Below are positions 33,968-42,179 of a stretch of 64,000 nt of DNA, one piece after another (the first letter of the stretch is position 1; each line of letters opens with the position of its first letter). The notes under the pieces were generated by a model. It saw only the letters and a list, made by a program, of their open reading frames with translations. It was not told the origin of the DNA and made no database searches. The position numbers and the translations under genes were made by a program. The DNA is from Prescottella soli (lineage in GTDB: Bacteria; Actinomycetota; Actinomycetes; Mycobacteriales; Mycobacteriaceae). The stretch is taken from positions 3,162,001-3,226,000 of the forward strand of contig NZ_CP157276.1 of assembly GCF_040024445.1 (NCBI RefSeq). Reading direction: 5' to 3'.

Positions 33968-35154
33968 TACGCCGCTCCTTCGCTGTCGATGCGGTTCCAG
34001 TAGGTGCCGGCGAGCATGTCCTCGAGCGTCTTGCGGTGCAGGATCATGTCGTCCGGGTCGGCGGGCGCTTCGGCCTGGCCGAAGGCGACGGCGCGGCTCT
34101 GGACGCGGAACATGATGATCGCGTGCCGCAGGGCGGCGTAGAGGGTGTAGAAGTCGAGATCCGCGGCGGTGTGACCGGTGTGTTCGTGATACGTCGACGC
34201 GACGTCGTCGCGGCGCAGGAAGTCCGGCAGGCCGGGCAGCCCGGCCATCGTGGCCAGATCCTCGAAGAACCGGTGCTGGAAGATCATCCAACCGAGATCG
34301 ATCTCCCGCGGCCCGAGGGCGGCCATCTCCCAGTCGAGTACGGCCGCCGGCTCGAAGTCGCGGTAGATGACGTTGCCGACGCGCGAGTCGCCCCAGCACA
34401 GCACGGCCGGCCCCGCAGGGGTGGGCCGGTGGGCGTCGAGCCAGTCCAGGCCGCGCTCGATGAGCGGCACGCGCGGACCGGATTCGACGGCCCACTCGTA
34501 GTAGCGTCGCTGCCCGTCGACGTGGGCGCGCAGCGCGGCGTCCGCGGTGACGGCGACGGAACCGAGATCATCGCGCAGGCTCGGAAAGAGCTGGGCAGGT
34601 TCAGGAATGGCGTGGAGATCGGCGAGCATGCGTACCGAGGCGTCCTGCAGGCGCCTACGGTCCTCCTCGGACCCCTCGGACAGCCACGAGCCGAAGTTGT
34701 ACGGCATCACGTCCGGCGGAACCAGGCCGTCGACACGTTCCATCACGAAGAACTCGCCGCCGAGGGCCTCGGGGGAGGCCTCGGACCAGTACACACGCGG
34801 GACGGGGACTGAGGAGTGCTCGCCGACCGTCTTGATCACGTCGAACTGTTGGCCGATATTGTACGACGGGAAGATCGGGACCCCGGTCGGGGCGGGTGCG
34901 ATACGGGCCACCAGGTAGTGGTGACGCTGTTGCCCGTCCTCGTTCCACAGGGCGTCGAAGAGGACGGTCTCGTTCGACATGCCGTTCGCGGCCGGTACCT
35001 GTACGTCGGTGACCTGCGGATCGGCGCCTGCGGGCAGCTTCGTGCCCAGCCAGGCCTGTAGACGGGCGGCGAGCTCGGCCGGGTCCGTGCGGGAGGCAAC
35101 GGGCCGGGCCACCTCGGAGAAGTCCTGATCCCCGGTTGTCTTCTCGGAACTCAT
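33967..35154 (-). CDS. Aminoglycoside-phosphotransferase-like kinase
   Basis: A 395-aa protein-kinase-fold small-molecule kinase of the APH/ACAD10-11 type. VPRVYWSEASPEALGGEFFVMERVDG is the hinge region, LCWGDSRVGNVIYRDFEPAAVLDWEMAALG is the catalytic loop and metal-binding segment seen in overlap. The catalytic loop reads WGDSRVGN, replacing the usual HGDxxxxN, while the VLDWEMA metal Asp is present. Members in Rhodococcus and Mycobacterium usually sit in lipid or xenobiotic catabolic clusters and phosphorylate hydroxyacyl or alcohol groups. It is divergent from a TetR gene with a long dyad between, and overlaps the next gene by 1 nt. Confidence 0.82.
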   Translation of the reverse strand: MSSEKTTGDQDFSEVARPVASRTDPAELAARLQAWLGTKLPAGADPQVTDVQVPAANGMSNETVLFDALWNEDGQQRHHYLVARIAPAPTGVPIFPSYNIGQQFDVIKTVGEHSSVPVPRVYWSEASPEALGGEFFVMERVDGLVPPDVMPYNFGSWLSEGSEEDRRRLQDASVRMLADLHAIPEPAQLFPSLRDDLGSVAVTADAALRAHVDGQRRYYEWAVESGPRVPLIERGLDWLDAHRPTPAGPAVLCWGDSRVGNVIYRDFEPAAVLDWEMAALGPREIDLGWMIFQHRFFEDLATMAGLPGLPDFLRRDDVASTYHEHTGHTAADLDFYTLYAALRHAIIMFRVQSRAVAFGQAEAPADPDDMILHRKTLEDMLAGTYWNRIDSEGAA

Positions 35155-35275
35155 GGCGACCTTTCGACGGTCGGAGGCGCGCAAGGCCTCACGTGCGTTG
35201 AAATTCGGTGCGGCACAGCGGGTACAGCGAGTTCTGGTTGCGGCCCCGGTATGTCTCTCGGGGCGCGCAGGGCGC

Positions 35276-35300
35276 TAGTCGATACATTGCGTATCGTCTA
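35276..35300. promoter_or_regulatory. Putative TetR operator, 25-bp dyad
   Basis: TAGTCGATAC-ATTGC-GTATCGTCTA: 9 of 10 arm positions are complementary. It lies between the divergent APH-like kinase and TetR genes. Confidence 0.68.
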
Positions 35301-35352
35301 TGCCGTGACACAATGTAACGACCATCACACTTCGACGCAAGGGGTCTCTTCG

Positions 35353-35949
35353 ATGCCCAGGAAGCGGCAGGCGCAGCACCGGCTGGGGCCGCAACGAGAT
35401 CCTGCGATCGACGAGGCCGTGCTGCGGGCGACGCGGGAGCTGCTGATCGAGAACGGCTATGCCGCGACCTCGATCGACGCGATCGCCACGCGTGCCGGTG
35501 TGGGTCGGCCGACGATCTATCGGCGCTGGCCGTCGAAGGCGCACATCGTGCACGACGCGGTGTATCCGGTGATGGAGTCGGAGAACGTGTCCGACGATCT
35601 CGATATCGCCGAGGAGATCGGCAGACTGACGTACGGCGCGGTCGCACTGTTCGGCGATGCGGCCGCGCGGGAGGCCGTGCCCGGGCTGATGAGCGAGGGC
35701 CGCGGCGACCCGGAACTGCGCAAGGCACTGGTCACCGACCAGCTCGAGGTGATCCGCGAGGAACTCGGCGACCGGATCGCCCGGGCGGTCGACGCCGGCG
35801 AACTGCGTGAGGGCATCGACGCGGACACCCTCCTCGACGCCATCGCCGGCGCCGCGATCTTCGCGCAGTCGGCGCGTGACGTCCAGGACCAGCAGCGGCT
35901 GGCGTCGACGCTCGTCGATCTGGTGCTGAACGGCGTGCTGCCGCGGTGA
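35353..35949 (+). CDS. TetR-family regulator
   Basis: A 198-aa TetR repressor. ATRELLIENGYAATSIDAIATRAGVGRPTIYRRWPSKAHI, visible in segments at residues 21-60, is the DNA-binding domain. The ligand domain ends with DADTLLDAIAGAAIFAQSARD and LASTLVDLVLNGVLP, a common TetR_C_11-like pattern. ATG at 35353 was chosen because the 25-bp dyad and likely promoter lie inside the longer frame. It probably represses the divergent kinase/unknown-protein operon. Confidence 0.88.
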   Translation: MPRKRQAQHRLGPQRDPAIDEAVLRATRELLIENGYAATSIDAIATRAGVGRPTIYRRWPSKAHIVHDAVYPVMESENVSDDLDIAEEIGRLTYGAVALFGDAAAREAVPGLMSEGRGDPELRKALVTDQLEVIREELGDRIARAVDAGELREGIDADTLLDAIAGAAIFAQSARDVQDQQRLASTLVDLVLNGVLPR

Positions 35950-35958
35950 GCGAGGCGC

Positions 35959-36105
35959 TCAGCCCGCCAGATCGTCCGGGCCGATCGCATCTTCGCGCCA
36001 TTCCCGCGCGCTGAGCGGGGCGTCGAATCGCAGCCGGCGCCGGGCGAACCAGGCGCCGGCGACGGCGATTCCGAGGACGAGAACGATCCGGCTGTGACTG
36101 CTCAT
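35959..36105 (-). CDS. Small membrane protein, 48 aa
   Basis: A short open frame on the minus strand 18 bp after the P450 stop. It reads MSSHSRIVLVLGIAVAGAWF, then ARRRLRFDAP and LSAREWREDA and IGPDDLAG. There is one hydrophobic helix (residues 6-20), a basic ARRRLR stop-transfer cluster, and an acidic soluble tail, so an inner-membrane protein with cytoplasmic C-terminus is expected. Upstream, GGGCGGCAAG could serve as a weak ribosome site. Its position suggests it belongs to the P450 transcript, possibly tethering or a redox-partner accessory. No similarity is claimed. Confidence 0.5.
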   Translation of the reverse strand: MSSHSRIVLVLGIAVAGAWFARRRLRFDAPLSAREWREDAIGPDDLAG

Positions 36106-36123
36106 GCGACCAATCTTGCCGCC

Positions 36124-37335
36124 CTATCCGCGATCCCACTCCACCAGAAGCGAATTGGGTCCGCGCAGGGCGACGCCCACCTGGCTCGTGACCCGCGCCT
36201 GCTCGGCCGCGCCTTCCTGTAGACGCATGCCGGGCAGGCGGTCGAGCAGGATGGTCAGGGCCGTGTTCAGTTCGGCGAGCGCCAGCCAGCTGCCCGCACA
36301 GCTGTGCGGGCCCTGCCCGAACGCGAGCATCGACGTGCTCCGGCGGGTGATGTCGAACCGGTGCGGATCGGCGTGGATCGCGGGGTCGCGTAGCGCCGCG
36401 TTGATCGAGAAGATCATCGGTGTCAGTGCCGGGATCTCGATCCCGTTCCAGGTGGTCGCCTCCGGGCACGCGCGCGGCAGCAGGCCCACCGGCGGCTCCC
36501 AGCGCAGGCCCTCCCAGATCGCCCACTGGACGTGCTCGGCCGGGTTCGACCGCAATAGGTCCAGCTGTTCCGGGTGGGTCAGCAGCGCCGAGAGGGTGTT
36601 CCCGAGGGCGAGCATGGTCGTGTCGGCGCCGGCCGGGAACAGCAGGCGCAGGAACGACAGGATCTGCTCGTCGTCGAGTGTCTCGCCCTCCGCGGACTCG
36701 GTGACGAGCATCGAGATCAGGTCGTGGCCGGGGTTGCGCCGCCGTTCGGCGAGGATCGGGGTGACGTGGTCGGTGAACTCCCGGGACGCGCGCACGGCCG
36801 CCTCGGGGTCGAGGGGGAAGTAGAAGAGGTCGTGCGCCCAGCGGTGGACGGTCGCCTCGTCCTCGACGGGCAGCCCGAGCAGGCGGCTGATGATCAGCAC
36901 GGGGTAGCGGGTGGTGAATTCCGCGACCAGATCGGCGGTGCCGCGATCGGCGAACCGGTCGATCAACTCGTGCGCGAGGGGTTCGAGGATCGGTTCGATG
37001 TAGGACGCGATCCTGCTGCGGCGGAACGGCGGCGAGACGATCGCGCGGCTGACCCTGTGCTCGCGGCCGGCCATGCACTGCAACGTCTTCCCCAGCACCG
37101 GGCCGGTGGTCATCGGATAGATCGCGGAGGCGGGAAAGGTCTCCTCGTCCTTGAAGGCGGCCGACACGAGGTCGTGGGTGAGCAACAGGACGGCCTTGAC
37201 CCCGGCGAACGGGACCACGGCGTAAGGCTTCTCGGCGCGCAGGCGCTCGAGGATCGCGTGCACCTCCGGTGCGTCCTGGAACGCGAAGTCGACCCCCTCG
37301 ATGTCGACGGTGTCGAGCAGGGACGGAGCGGTCAT
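36124..37335 (-). CDS. Cytochrome P450
   Basis: A 403-aa soluble bacterial P450 monooxygenase. The oxygen-binding I-helix motif AGADTT lies near residue 234, the K-helix ExxR as EGLRW near 277, and the heme loop FGQGPHSCAG with the axial Cys near 345. The N-terminus has no membrane anchor, so it needs a ferredoxin and reductase, neither encoded nearby. The start is MTAPSLLDTV behind GGAAGGG. It diverges from an IclR-like regulator, with a perfect 22-bp palindrome in between, and the opposite arm encodes an epoxide hydrolase. That suggests the P450 epoxidises an unsaturated substrate. Confidence 0.92.
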   Translation of the reverse strand: MTAPSLLDTVDIEGVDFAFQDAPEVHAILERLRAEKPYAVVPFAGVKAVLLLTHDLVSAAFKDEETFPASAIYPMTTGPVLGKTLQCMAGREHRVSRAIVSPPFRRSRIASYIEPILEPLAHELIDRFADRGTADLVAEFTTRYPVLIISRLLGLPVEDEATVHRWAHDLFYFPLDPEAAVRASREFTDHVTPILAERRRNPGHDLISMLVTESAEGETLDDEQILSFLRLLFPAGADTTMLALGNTLSALLTHPEQLDLLRSNPAEHVQWAIWEGLRWEPPVGLLPRACPEATTWNGIEIPALTPMIFSINAALRDPAIHADPHRFDITRRSTSMLAFGQGPHSCAGSWLALAELNTALTILLDRLPGMRLQEGAAEQARVTSQVGVALRGPNSLLVEWDRG

Positions 37336-37356
37336 CGGTCGGAACCCTTCCAACAG

Positions 37357-37378
37357 GTGACACGAATATTCGTGTCAC
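37357..37378. promoter_or_regulatory. Perfect 22-bp palindrome, P450/IclR divergent promoter
   Basis: GTGACACGAAT is followed directly by its exact reverse complement. It lies 21 bp from the P450 start. A second partial copy, CCGAATATCGG at about 37384-37394, lies closer to the IclR gene. Very likely the regulator's operator. Confidence 0.8.
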
Positions 37379-37420
37379 GTGAGCCGAATATCGGTTACAG
37401 TGCCGAGGGTAGGAGGAAAC

Positions 37421-38317
37421 ATGGACCGTGACAAGGGTGGGAGTGGATCGCCGCCGACCGATCGCGTCGTGGCGGTCGTCGAACTGCTGGCCGGGCGTGA
37501 GATGCCTTGCACCATCGCCGAGATCGCGGACGGGCTGCAACTGAGCCGCTCGACCGTCGGCGCGGTGCTCGGTGCGCTCGACACGCACGGCTGGGTGCAG
37601 CGGGGGCCGGATCTGCGGTATCGGTTGGGTTCGCGGCTGGCCGGGGTCGCCGAGGCGGCGCGCGCGGCGATGGGCGCACCGCCCGGCCTCGACGACGCCC
37701 TGGCGCGCCTGGCCGCGCAGGTCGACTGCGGGGCGGCGCTCGGTGTGGTGTCCGCGACCGAACTGACCTTCGTGGCGGTCGACGCGGGGCGGGGGCGGCT
37801 CCCCGCCGGCATCGCCGCAGGGACGCGGCTGCCGTTGCGGGCACCCGCGGGCGCGGCCGTCATCGCATTCGCGGACGAGGCTCGGCAGCGGCGCTGGCTG
37901 GGGACTGTGCCGCGGGAGGCGCAGGCCGAGACCGCGGCGGTGCTCGAACGGATCCGGACGGCCGGTGTGGGTGTGTGGGGCATCGGCGCCGCCGACCCCG
38001 GCACGCTCGACATCCTCACCGACGTGGTGGAGCTGCTCGCCGAGGATCCGTCGCAGCACACCCTCCGGGCAAGAGTCCTGGCCCTGCTCGCGGGAATCAG
38101 TGGACGCCCTTACAGTGCAATGGATCTCGACAGCGACGACGCCCTGCCGATCAGCTATCTCGTCGCGCCGGTGTTCGACTCCGACGGTTGCGCTGTGTGG
38201 GAACTGCAGATCGGCCCGTTGCGTTCCGCGGTCACGCCCGAGGAACGTGCACACTACATCGAACAACTGACCCGAACCGCTCGGGAACTGGATACGAGAA
38301 CAGGAGTGAACACATGA
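37421..38317 (+). CDS. IclR-like transcriptional regulator
   Basis: A 298-aa regulator with an N-terminal winged helix: DRVVAVVELLAGREMPCTIAEIADGLQLSRSTVGAVLGALDTHGWV, seen in overlapping segments over residues 14-60. The C-terminal part (80-290) is a GAF-like ligand domain typical of IclR, with GRPYSAMDLDSDDALPISYLVAPVF and a final helical ERAHYIEQLTRTARELD. The start ATG at 37421 has a strong AGGAGGAAAC ribosome site. The stop overlaps the epoxide-hydrolase start (ATGA). It likely senses the substrate or product and switches both arms of the module. Confidence 0.85.
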   Translation: MDRDKGGSGSPPTDRVVAVVELLAGREMPCTIAEIADGLQLSRSTVGAVLGALDTHGWVQRGPDLRYRLGSRLAGVAEAARAAMGAPPGLDDALARLAAQVDCGAALGVVSATELTFVAVDAGRGRLPAGIAAGTRLPLRAPAGAAVIAFADEARQRRWLGTVPREAQAETAAVLERIRTAGVGVWGIGAADPGTLDILTDVVELLAEDPSQHTLRARVLALLAGISGRPYSAMDLDSDDALPISYLVAPVFDSDGCAVWELQIGPLRSAVTPEERAHYIEQLTRTARELDTRTGVNT

Positions 38318-38685
38318 GTGCTGCTGCCGACCTGGTCACGGAGTTCTGTGGTCTGTGGTCCGACCCGGACCCCGCCGTGATTGCGGAATACTTCACCGAA
38401 GACGCTGTGTACCACAATATTCCGATGGATCCAGTGAAGGGTCGCGATGCCATCCGGGAGTTTCTCGAGGGCTTCCTGGCCACGTTCGACGGCATCGACT
38501 TCCAGATCCACCGGCAGGTCGAGGCCGGCGGTGTCGTGATGAACGAACGCACCGACGTGCTCCGCGGGCTCGGCAAGGAGACCCCGCTGCCGGTCATGGG
38601 TGTGTTCGAGGTGGTCGACGGAAAGATCGCAGCCTGGCGCGACTACTTCGACATGGGGGCAGTCACCGCGGCATTCGGCGGCTGA
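38314..38685 (+). CDS. Limonene-1,2-epoxide hydrolase family enzyme
   Basis: A 123-aa SnoaL-fold protein of the limonene epoxide hydrolase (LEH) family. The three catalytic residues known from the Rhodococcus LEH (Asp-Arg-Asp) are present as Arg79 and Asp81 in NERTDVL and Asp110 in WRDYFDMG. This argues for real epoxide hydrolysis, not a generic SnoaL isomerase. FTEDAVYHNIPMDPVKGRDAI is the standard N-terminal part. It overlaps the IclR stop by 4 nt. Together with the divergent P450 it forms an epoxidise-then-open pair producing a diol. Confidence 0.85.
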   Translation: MSAAADLVTEFCGLWSDPDPAVIAEYFTEDAVYHNIPMDPVKGRDAIREFLEGFLATFDGIDFQIHRQVEAGGVVMNERTDVLRGLGKETPLPVMGVFEVVDGKIAAWRDYFDMGAVTAAFGG

Positions 38686-38772
38686 TCTTCGCGCGGATGC
38701 GCGAAACTACACAATCCGCGCGCAAAAAAACAGCCCTTACGCAATAGTTGGACGTCCTATAACCTGCGTCAC

Positions 38773-40311
38773 ATGGATGAGGATCCGCGCATCGACACCG
38801 TCGACGGAGTGCTCCGGCGGGCCGCCGCCAGGCAGCCCGGCCGCACTGCCCTGACATTCGACGACCGCACCTGGACGTACCGCGAACTCGACGACGCCGT
38901 CACCCGCGCCGCCGGGCGCCTGCTCGGACTCGGGCTCGCACCCGGCGACCGGGTGGCGGGGTACGGCGTCAACTCCGACGCGCACGTCATTGGTTTCCTG
39001 GCCTGCGCCCGCGCCGGCCTGGTCCACGTGCCGGTGAACTATGCGCTCACCGGCAGCGAATTGCGGTACCTGCTGACGCAGTCCGGAGCGCGGGCCGTGC
39101 TCGTGGACCCCGCGCTCGCGGCCAACCTCGAATCGGTGCGCGCGGAGCTCGACGTCGAGCACGTCGTCCCGCTGCGCGACACCTCCGGATCGCTGCTCGA
39201 GTCCGGTCTGGCCGGCGACGTCCCGCAGCTGACCGCGGGTGCGTCGAGCGGTGACCTGGTCCAGCTGCTCTACACCTCCGGAACGACGTCGAAGCCCAAG
39301 GGCGCCATGATGACCCACGGCGCACTGGTCCACGAGTACGTGTCGTCGGTGATCGCGCTGGGGCTGAACGCCGACGACAACCCGCTGATCTGCATGCCGC
39401 TCTACCATTCGGCGGGAATGCACGTGTTCATGCTTCCCTACCTGTCGGTGGGGGCGACTGTGCACCTGATGCAGGCGCCCGACATCCCCGAGATCCTGCG
39501 TCGCATCGAGGCGGACCGGATCGGCTCGCTGTTCCTCGCGCCGACGGTCTGGGTCCCGCTCGCCGGCCACCCGGATCTCGACACCCGCGATCTCTCGTCG
39601 TTGAAGAAGGCGCAGTACGGTGCGTCGATCATGCCGGTCACCGTGCTGAACCGCCTGCGGGAGCGGTACCCGGATCTCGGCTTCTACAACTGCTTCGGGC
39701 AGTCCGAGATCGGGCCGCTCGCCACCGTGCTCGGACCCGCGGACCACGAGGAGCGTCCGTCGTCGTGCGGGCGGGCGGTGTTCTTCGTCGAGACCAGGGT
39801 GGTCGACGCCGACGGCAACGACGTGCCCGACGGCGAGCCGGGGGAGATCCTCTACCGCTCTCCGCAGCTGTGCCAGGGGTATTGGGAGAACCCGGAGGCC
39901 ACCGCGGAGGCGTTCCGCGACGGCTGGTTCCACTCCGGCGACATGGTGACCCGCGACCCCGCGGGGTACATCACGGTCGTGGACCGCATCAAGGATGTGA
40001 TCAACACCGGTGGCATCCTCGTCGCGTCACGGGAGGTGGAGGACGCCCTCTACACGCATCCCGCGGTGGCGGAGGTCGCCGTCATCGGCATTCCCGACGA
40101 GAAGTGGATCGAGGCGGTGACGGCGGTCGTCGCGCTGCGCGACGACGCCGACCCGGACGCGGTCACCGCCGACGTGCTCATCGAGCACGTCCGGCAGCAT
40201 ATCGCGCCCTTCAAGGTGCCCAAGCGAATTCGCTTCGTGTCGGCCCTGCCGCGAAACCAGAGCGGCAAGCTCCTCAAGCGCGAACTGCGGGGCGAGCTCG
40301 ATCCGGTCTGA
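38773..40311 (+). CDS. Acyl-CoA synthetase, AMP-binding family
   Basis: A 512-aa adenylate-forming ligase. YTSGTTSKPKGAMMTHG (P-loop), NCFGQSEIGPLATVLG, GWFHSGDMVTRD, DRIKDVINTGGILVASREVED and LPRNQSGKLLKREL (catalytic Lys) are all intact. It is shorter than the ligase at 12.1 kb and lacks close similarity to it outside motifs. It begins 87 bp after the epoxide hydrolase with TATAAC 9 nt before the ATG, so it may have its own promoter while belonging to the same catabolic unit. It would activate the acid made from the diol. Confidence 0.9.
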   Translation: MDEDPRIDTVDGVLRRAAARQPGRTALTFDDRTWTYRELDDAVTRAAGRLLGLGLAPGDRVAGYGVNSDAHVIGFLACARAGLVHVPVNYALTGSELRYLLTQSGARAVLVDPALAANLESVRAELDVEHVVPLRDTSGSLLESGLAGDVPQLTAGASSGDLVQLLYTSGTTSKPKGAMMTHGALVHEYVSSVIALGLNADDNPLICMPLYHSAGMHVFMLPYLSVGATVHLMQAPDIPEILRRIEADRIGSLFLAPTVWVPLAGHPDLDTRDLSSLKKAQYGASIMPVTVLNRLRERYPDLGFYNCFGQSEIGPLATVLGPADHEERPSSCGRAVFFVETRVVDADGNDVPDGEPGEILYRSPQLCQGYWENPEATAEAFRDGWFHSGDMVTRDPAGYITVVDRIKDVINTGGILVASREVEDALYTHPAVAEVAVIGIPDEKWIEAVTAVVALRDDADPDAVTADVLIEHVRQHIAPFKVPKRIRFVSALPRNQSGKLLKRELRGELDPV

Positions 40312-40329
40312 CGGGAGTCAGTGTGCCGA

Positions 40330-40365
40330 CGGCCCGGTCCCACCGAATGTGGTGGGGCCGGGCCG
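40330..40365. terminator. Terminator between convergent genes
   Basis: CGGCCCGGTCCCACC pairs with GGTGGGGCCGGGCCG (15 bp, one G-T wobble) across GAATGT, between the acyl-CoA synthetase and the M23 peptidase. Confidence 0.82.
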
Positions 40366-40401
40366 CCGGCGTCTGCCGTCGTGGTGTTCGGCGAGCGTCA
40401 C

Positions 40402-41247
40402 TCACCAGGTGAGGGCAACGCCCTTGTCTCGCAGCCAGATCTGTGGATCGACCTGGTAGCCGTCCGGATCCCAGGTCTCGAAGTGGAGGTGCGGGCCCGT
40501 GGACTGCCCGCGGTTGCCGACCGTGGCGATCTGCTGACCGGCGACGACGCGGTCACCGACGTCGGCGGTGAAGGTGTCGACGTGGCCGTACACGGTGATG
40601 GAGCCGTCGTCGTGCTGGACGCGGACCCACTGGCCGAAGCCGGACGCCGGGCCCGCATTGATGACGATGCCGTCCGCGGCCGAGAAGATCGGCGTGCCCA
40701 GGTTGGCGCCGATGTCGATGCCGTTGTGATGCGTTCCCCAGCGCGGGCCGTAGGTGGAAGTGAGGAAGCCCGACACGGGCTGGACGAACAGGGCGCGCGG
40801 CGGCGGCGCGATGAACGGGGCCGGCATGGGGGCGGGAACCGGTGCTGCCTCGAGTACGGGCGCCGGGGCCGGTGCCGGGGCGGCGTCGAGCAGTAGGGCG
40901 GGCATCGGCGCCGACTGCGGCGCGGGCGCGGCCGCGGGTGCGATCAGCTTCGGTGCGGGCGTCCACTGCCCGGCCGACGGCGGTGTCCACGCCTGCTGTG
41001 CGCTGTCGGACAGGGCCGCGATGTTGATGCCGGGCAGGAACTGGCCGGCGGGCAGCTGGAGCTGGACGTTGCCGGCGTCGGGCAGGCGCAGGGGCGCGGC
41101 GGACGCGGTGGCGGCGCCGATCTGCACGCTTCCTGCGAGCAGCGCGCCGGTTGCGACGGCGACGGCCGCGGCCTTCAGCGAACGGTGACCGCGGACGGTC
41201 GTGGCAGCCTGGAATTCGGAACTAAGCGTCCTGTGGTGATTGGCCAC
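40402..41247 (-). CDS. Secreted M23 (LytM) peptidoglycan endopeptidase
   Basis: A 281-aa exported zinc endopeptidase. An N-terminal signal (AAAVAVATGALLAGSVQIGAATASA) is followed by a Pro/Ala-rich linker of about 70 residues (APAPAPAPVLEAAPVPAPMPAP) that can span the wall. The LytM domain has THHNGIDIGANLG (first zinc His and Asp) and GPHLHFETW (HxH), the complete catalytic set, so it should cleave peptide cross-bridges. The start is GTG at 41247. A 459-bp upstream region with a long-range inverted repeat suggests a regulated leader, as often seen for actinobacterial wall hydrolases. Confidence 0.9.
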   Translation of the reverse strand: MANHHRTLSSEFQAATTVRGHRSLKAAAVAVATGALLAGSVQIGAATASAAPLRLPDAGNVQLQLPAGQFLPGINIAALSDSAQQAWTPPSAGQWTPAPKLIAPAAAPAPQSAPMPALLLDAAPAPAPAPVLEAAPVPAPMPAPFIAPPPRALFVQPVSGFLTSTYGPRWGTHHNGIDIGANLGTPIFSAADGIVINAGPASGFGQWVRVQHDDGSITVYGHVDTFTADVGDRVVAGQQIATVGNRGQSTGPHLHFETWDPDGYQVDPQIWLRDKGVALTW

Positions 41248-41706
41248 AGTGGTTACCTCATTTGTGGTCTCTGGTCGGTCCTGCGGGACGCAACCTCGGA
41301 TCTTTCGTCACGGAAAGGTAACAAAGGGGTATCGACACGTCTAGCGTGACCGAATCTTTACCTTCATGGTTTATGGAACCAACCGGTTTCGAGGAAAGCT
41401 GCTGGTCGAAGCCCCGCAGGCCCCAATTCAGGCGGATCGCCGGTCGATAAGCACGCCATGCCGACTGGTTGGTTCCACCATGCTGGACGGCGGTATGTCG
41501 AGGTAGGGAACTGATTGGCCTGTGATGGCGGTCAAATTACGTCACTGTGACGTGGGCGCAGGTGAGGTCCGCCCGAAGGGCGGGCGAAACCAAGATCGAC
41601 GACGCCCGGTTTCGGGTAACTTCCGCGGGGACTCTGTGACGGCTATCTCCCGAACCGCAGTCCCGGAGCGGGAACGGATCTCGCGATCCGGAAGATCGAG
41701 CTGGAG
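41248..41706. other. Long leader of M23 gene and 3' region of Lrp gene
   Basis: No gene is seen in these 459 bp. Features: a long-range inverted repeat, TGGAACCAACCGGT at 41374-41387 and ACTGGTTGGTTCCA at 41464-41477 (13 of 14 complementary, 76 nt apart); a perfect 15-nt palindrome ACGTCACTGTGACGT at 41539-41553; and a short hairpin CCGCCC-GAA-GGGCGG at 41569-41583, possibly the Lrp terminator. I looked for the ydaO (c-di-AMP) riboswitch consensus and did not find it. Confidence 0.6.
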
Positions 41707-42141
41707 CTAGCCCTTCAACTTCTTCATCGTCAGATGCGACTCGATCTTCGAGATCGCGGGCTGCTCCATCAGCTTGGTGCGCAGGAACACCTCGAACGCG
41801 TTGAGGTCGGCGACCGCGACGCGGATGAAGTAGTCGGGCAGGCCGATCATCCGGCGGAACTCCACCACCTCGTCGAAGGCGCCCACCTCGTTCTCGAACT
41901 GCTCGACGGTCTTGCGGTCCTGCGACACGATCTCGGCGTTGACGATCACCTCGCACCCGCGTCCGACCGCGTCGGCATCCACGATCGCCTGATAGCCGAC
42001 GATGACACCGTCGGCCTCGAGACGTCGTACTCGCCGAAGGCACGGTGACGGCGTCAGTCCGACACGATCGGCCAGTTCGGCATTCGTGAGCCGGGCGTTG
42101 GCGCGCAACTCACGCAATATTGCGCGATCGAGATCATCCAC
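41707..42141 (-). CDS. Lrp/AsnC-family regulator
   Basis: A 144-aa feast/famine regulator. The N-terminal HTH is MDDLDRAILRELRANARLTNAELADRVGLTPSPCLRRVRRLEADGVI in overlapping segments; the C-terminal RAM domain has VEFRRMIGLPDYFIRVAVADLNAFEVFL that binds amino acids. It is divergent from azlCD, the branched-chain amino-acid exporter, the standard arrangement for the BrnF/BrnE or AzlCD systems driven by Lrp. GCAATATTGC repeats lie inside its first codons and upstream. Confidence 0.92.
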   Translation of the reverse strand: MDDLDRAILRELRANARLTNAELADRVGLTPSPCLRRVRRLEADGVIVGYQAIVDADAVGRGCEVIVNAEIVSQDRKTVEQFENEVGAFDEVVEFRRMIGLPDYFIRVAVADLNAFEVFLRTKLMEQPAISKIESHLTMKKLKG

Positions 42142-42179
42142 AGCAGAATATTGCGCCGAACCGTCCGTTCAGGCAATAT
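42114..42179. promoter_or_regulatory. Array of GCAATAT half-sites, Lrp target
   Basis: GCAATATTGC at 42114-42123 (inside the lrp 5' end), AATATTGC at 42147-42154 and GCAATAT at 42173-42179, with another ATTGCC at 42213. The regular 26-32 bp steps suit wrapping by an Lrp oligomer. Confidence 0.6.

Noticed and set aside
35732-38266. Minus-strand open frame of 844 codons across TetR, P450 and IclR genes
   Set aside because: It overlaps well-supported genes in other frames and its translation has no recognisable fold.
38690-38722. Hairpin CGCGCGGAT/ATCCGCGCG followed by an A-run
   Set aside because: The A-run is on the wrong strand for a plus-strand terminator, and for the minus strand it precedes the stem, so it is not called as a terminator.
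41248-41530. c-di-AMP (ydaO) riboswitch upstream of the M23 gene
   Set aside because: The expected conserved core was not found on the minus strand, so only a structured leader is noted.
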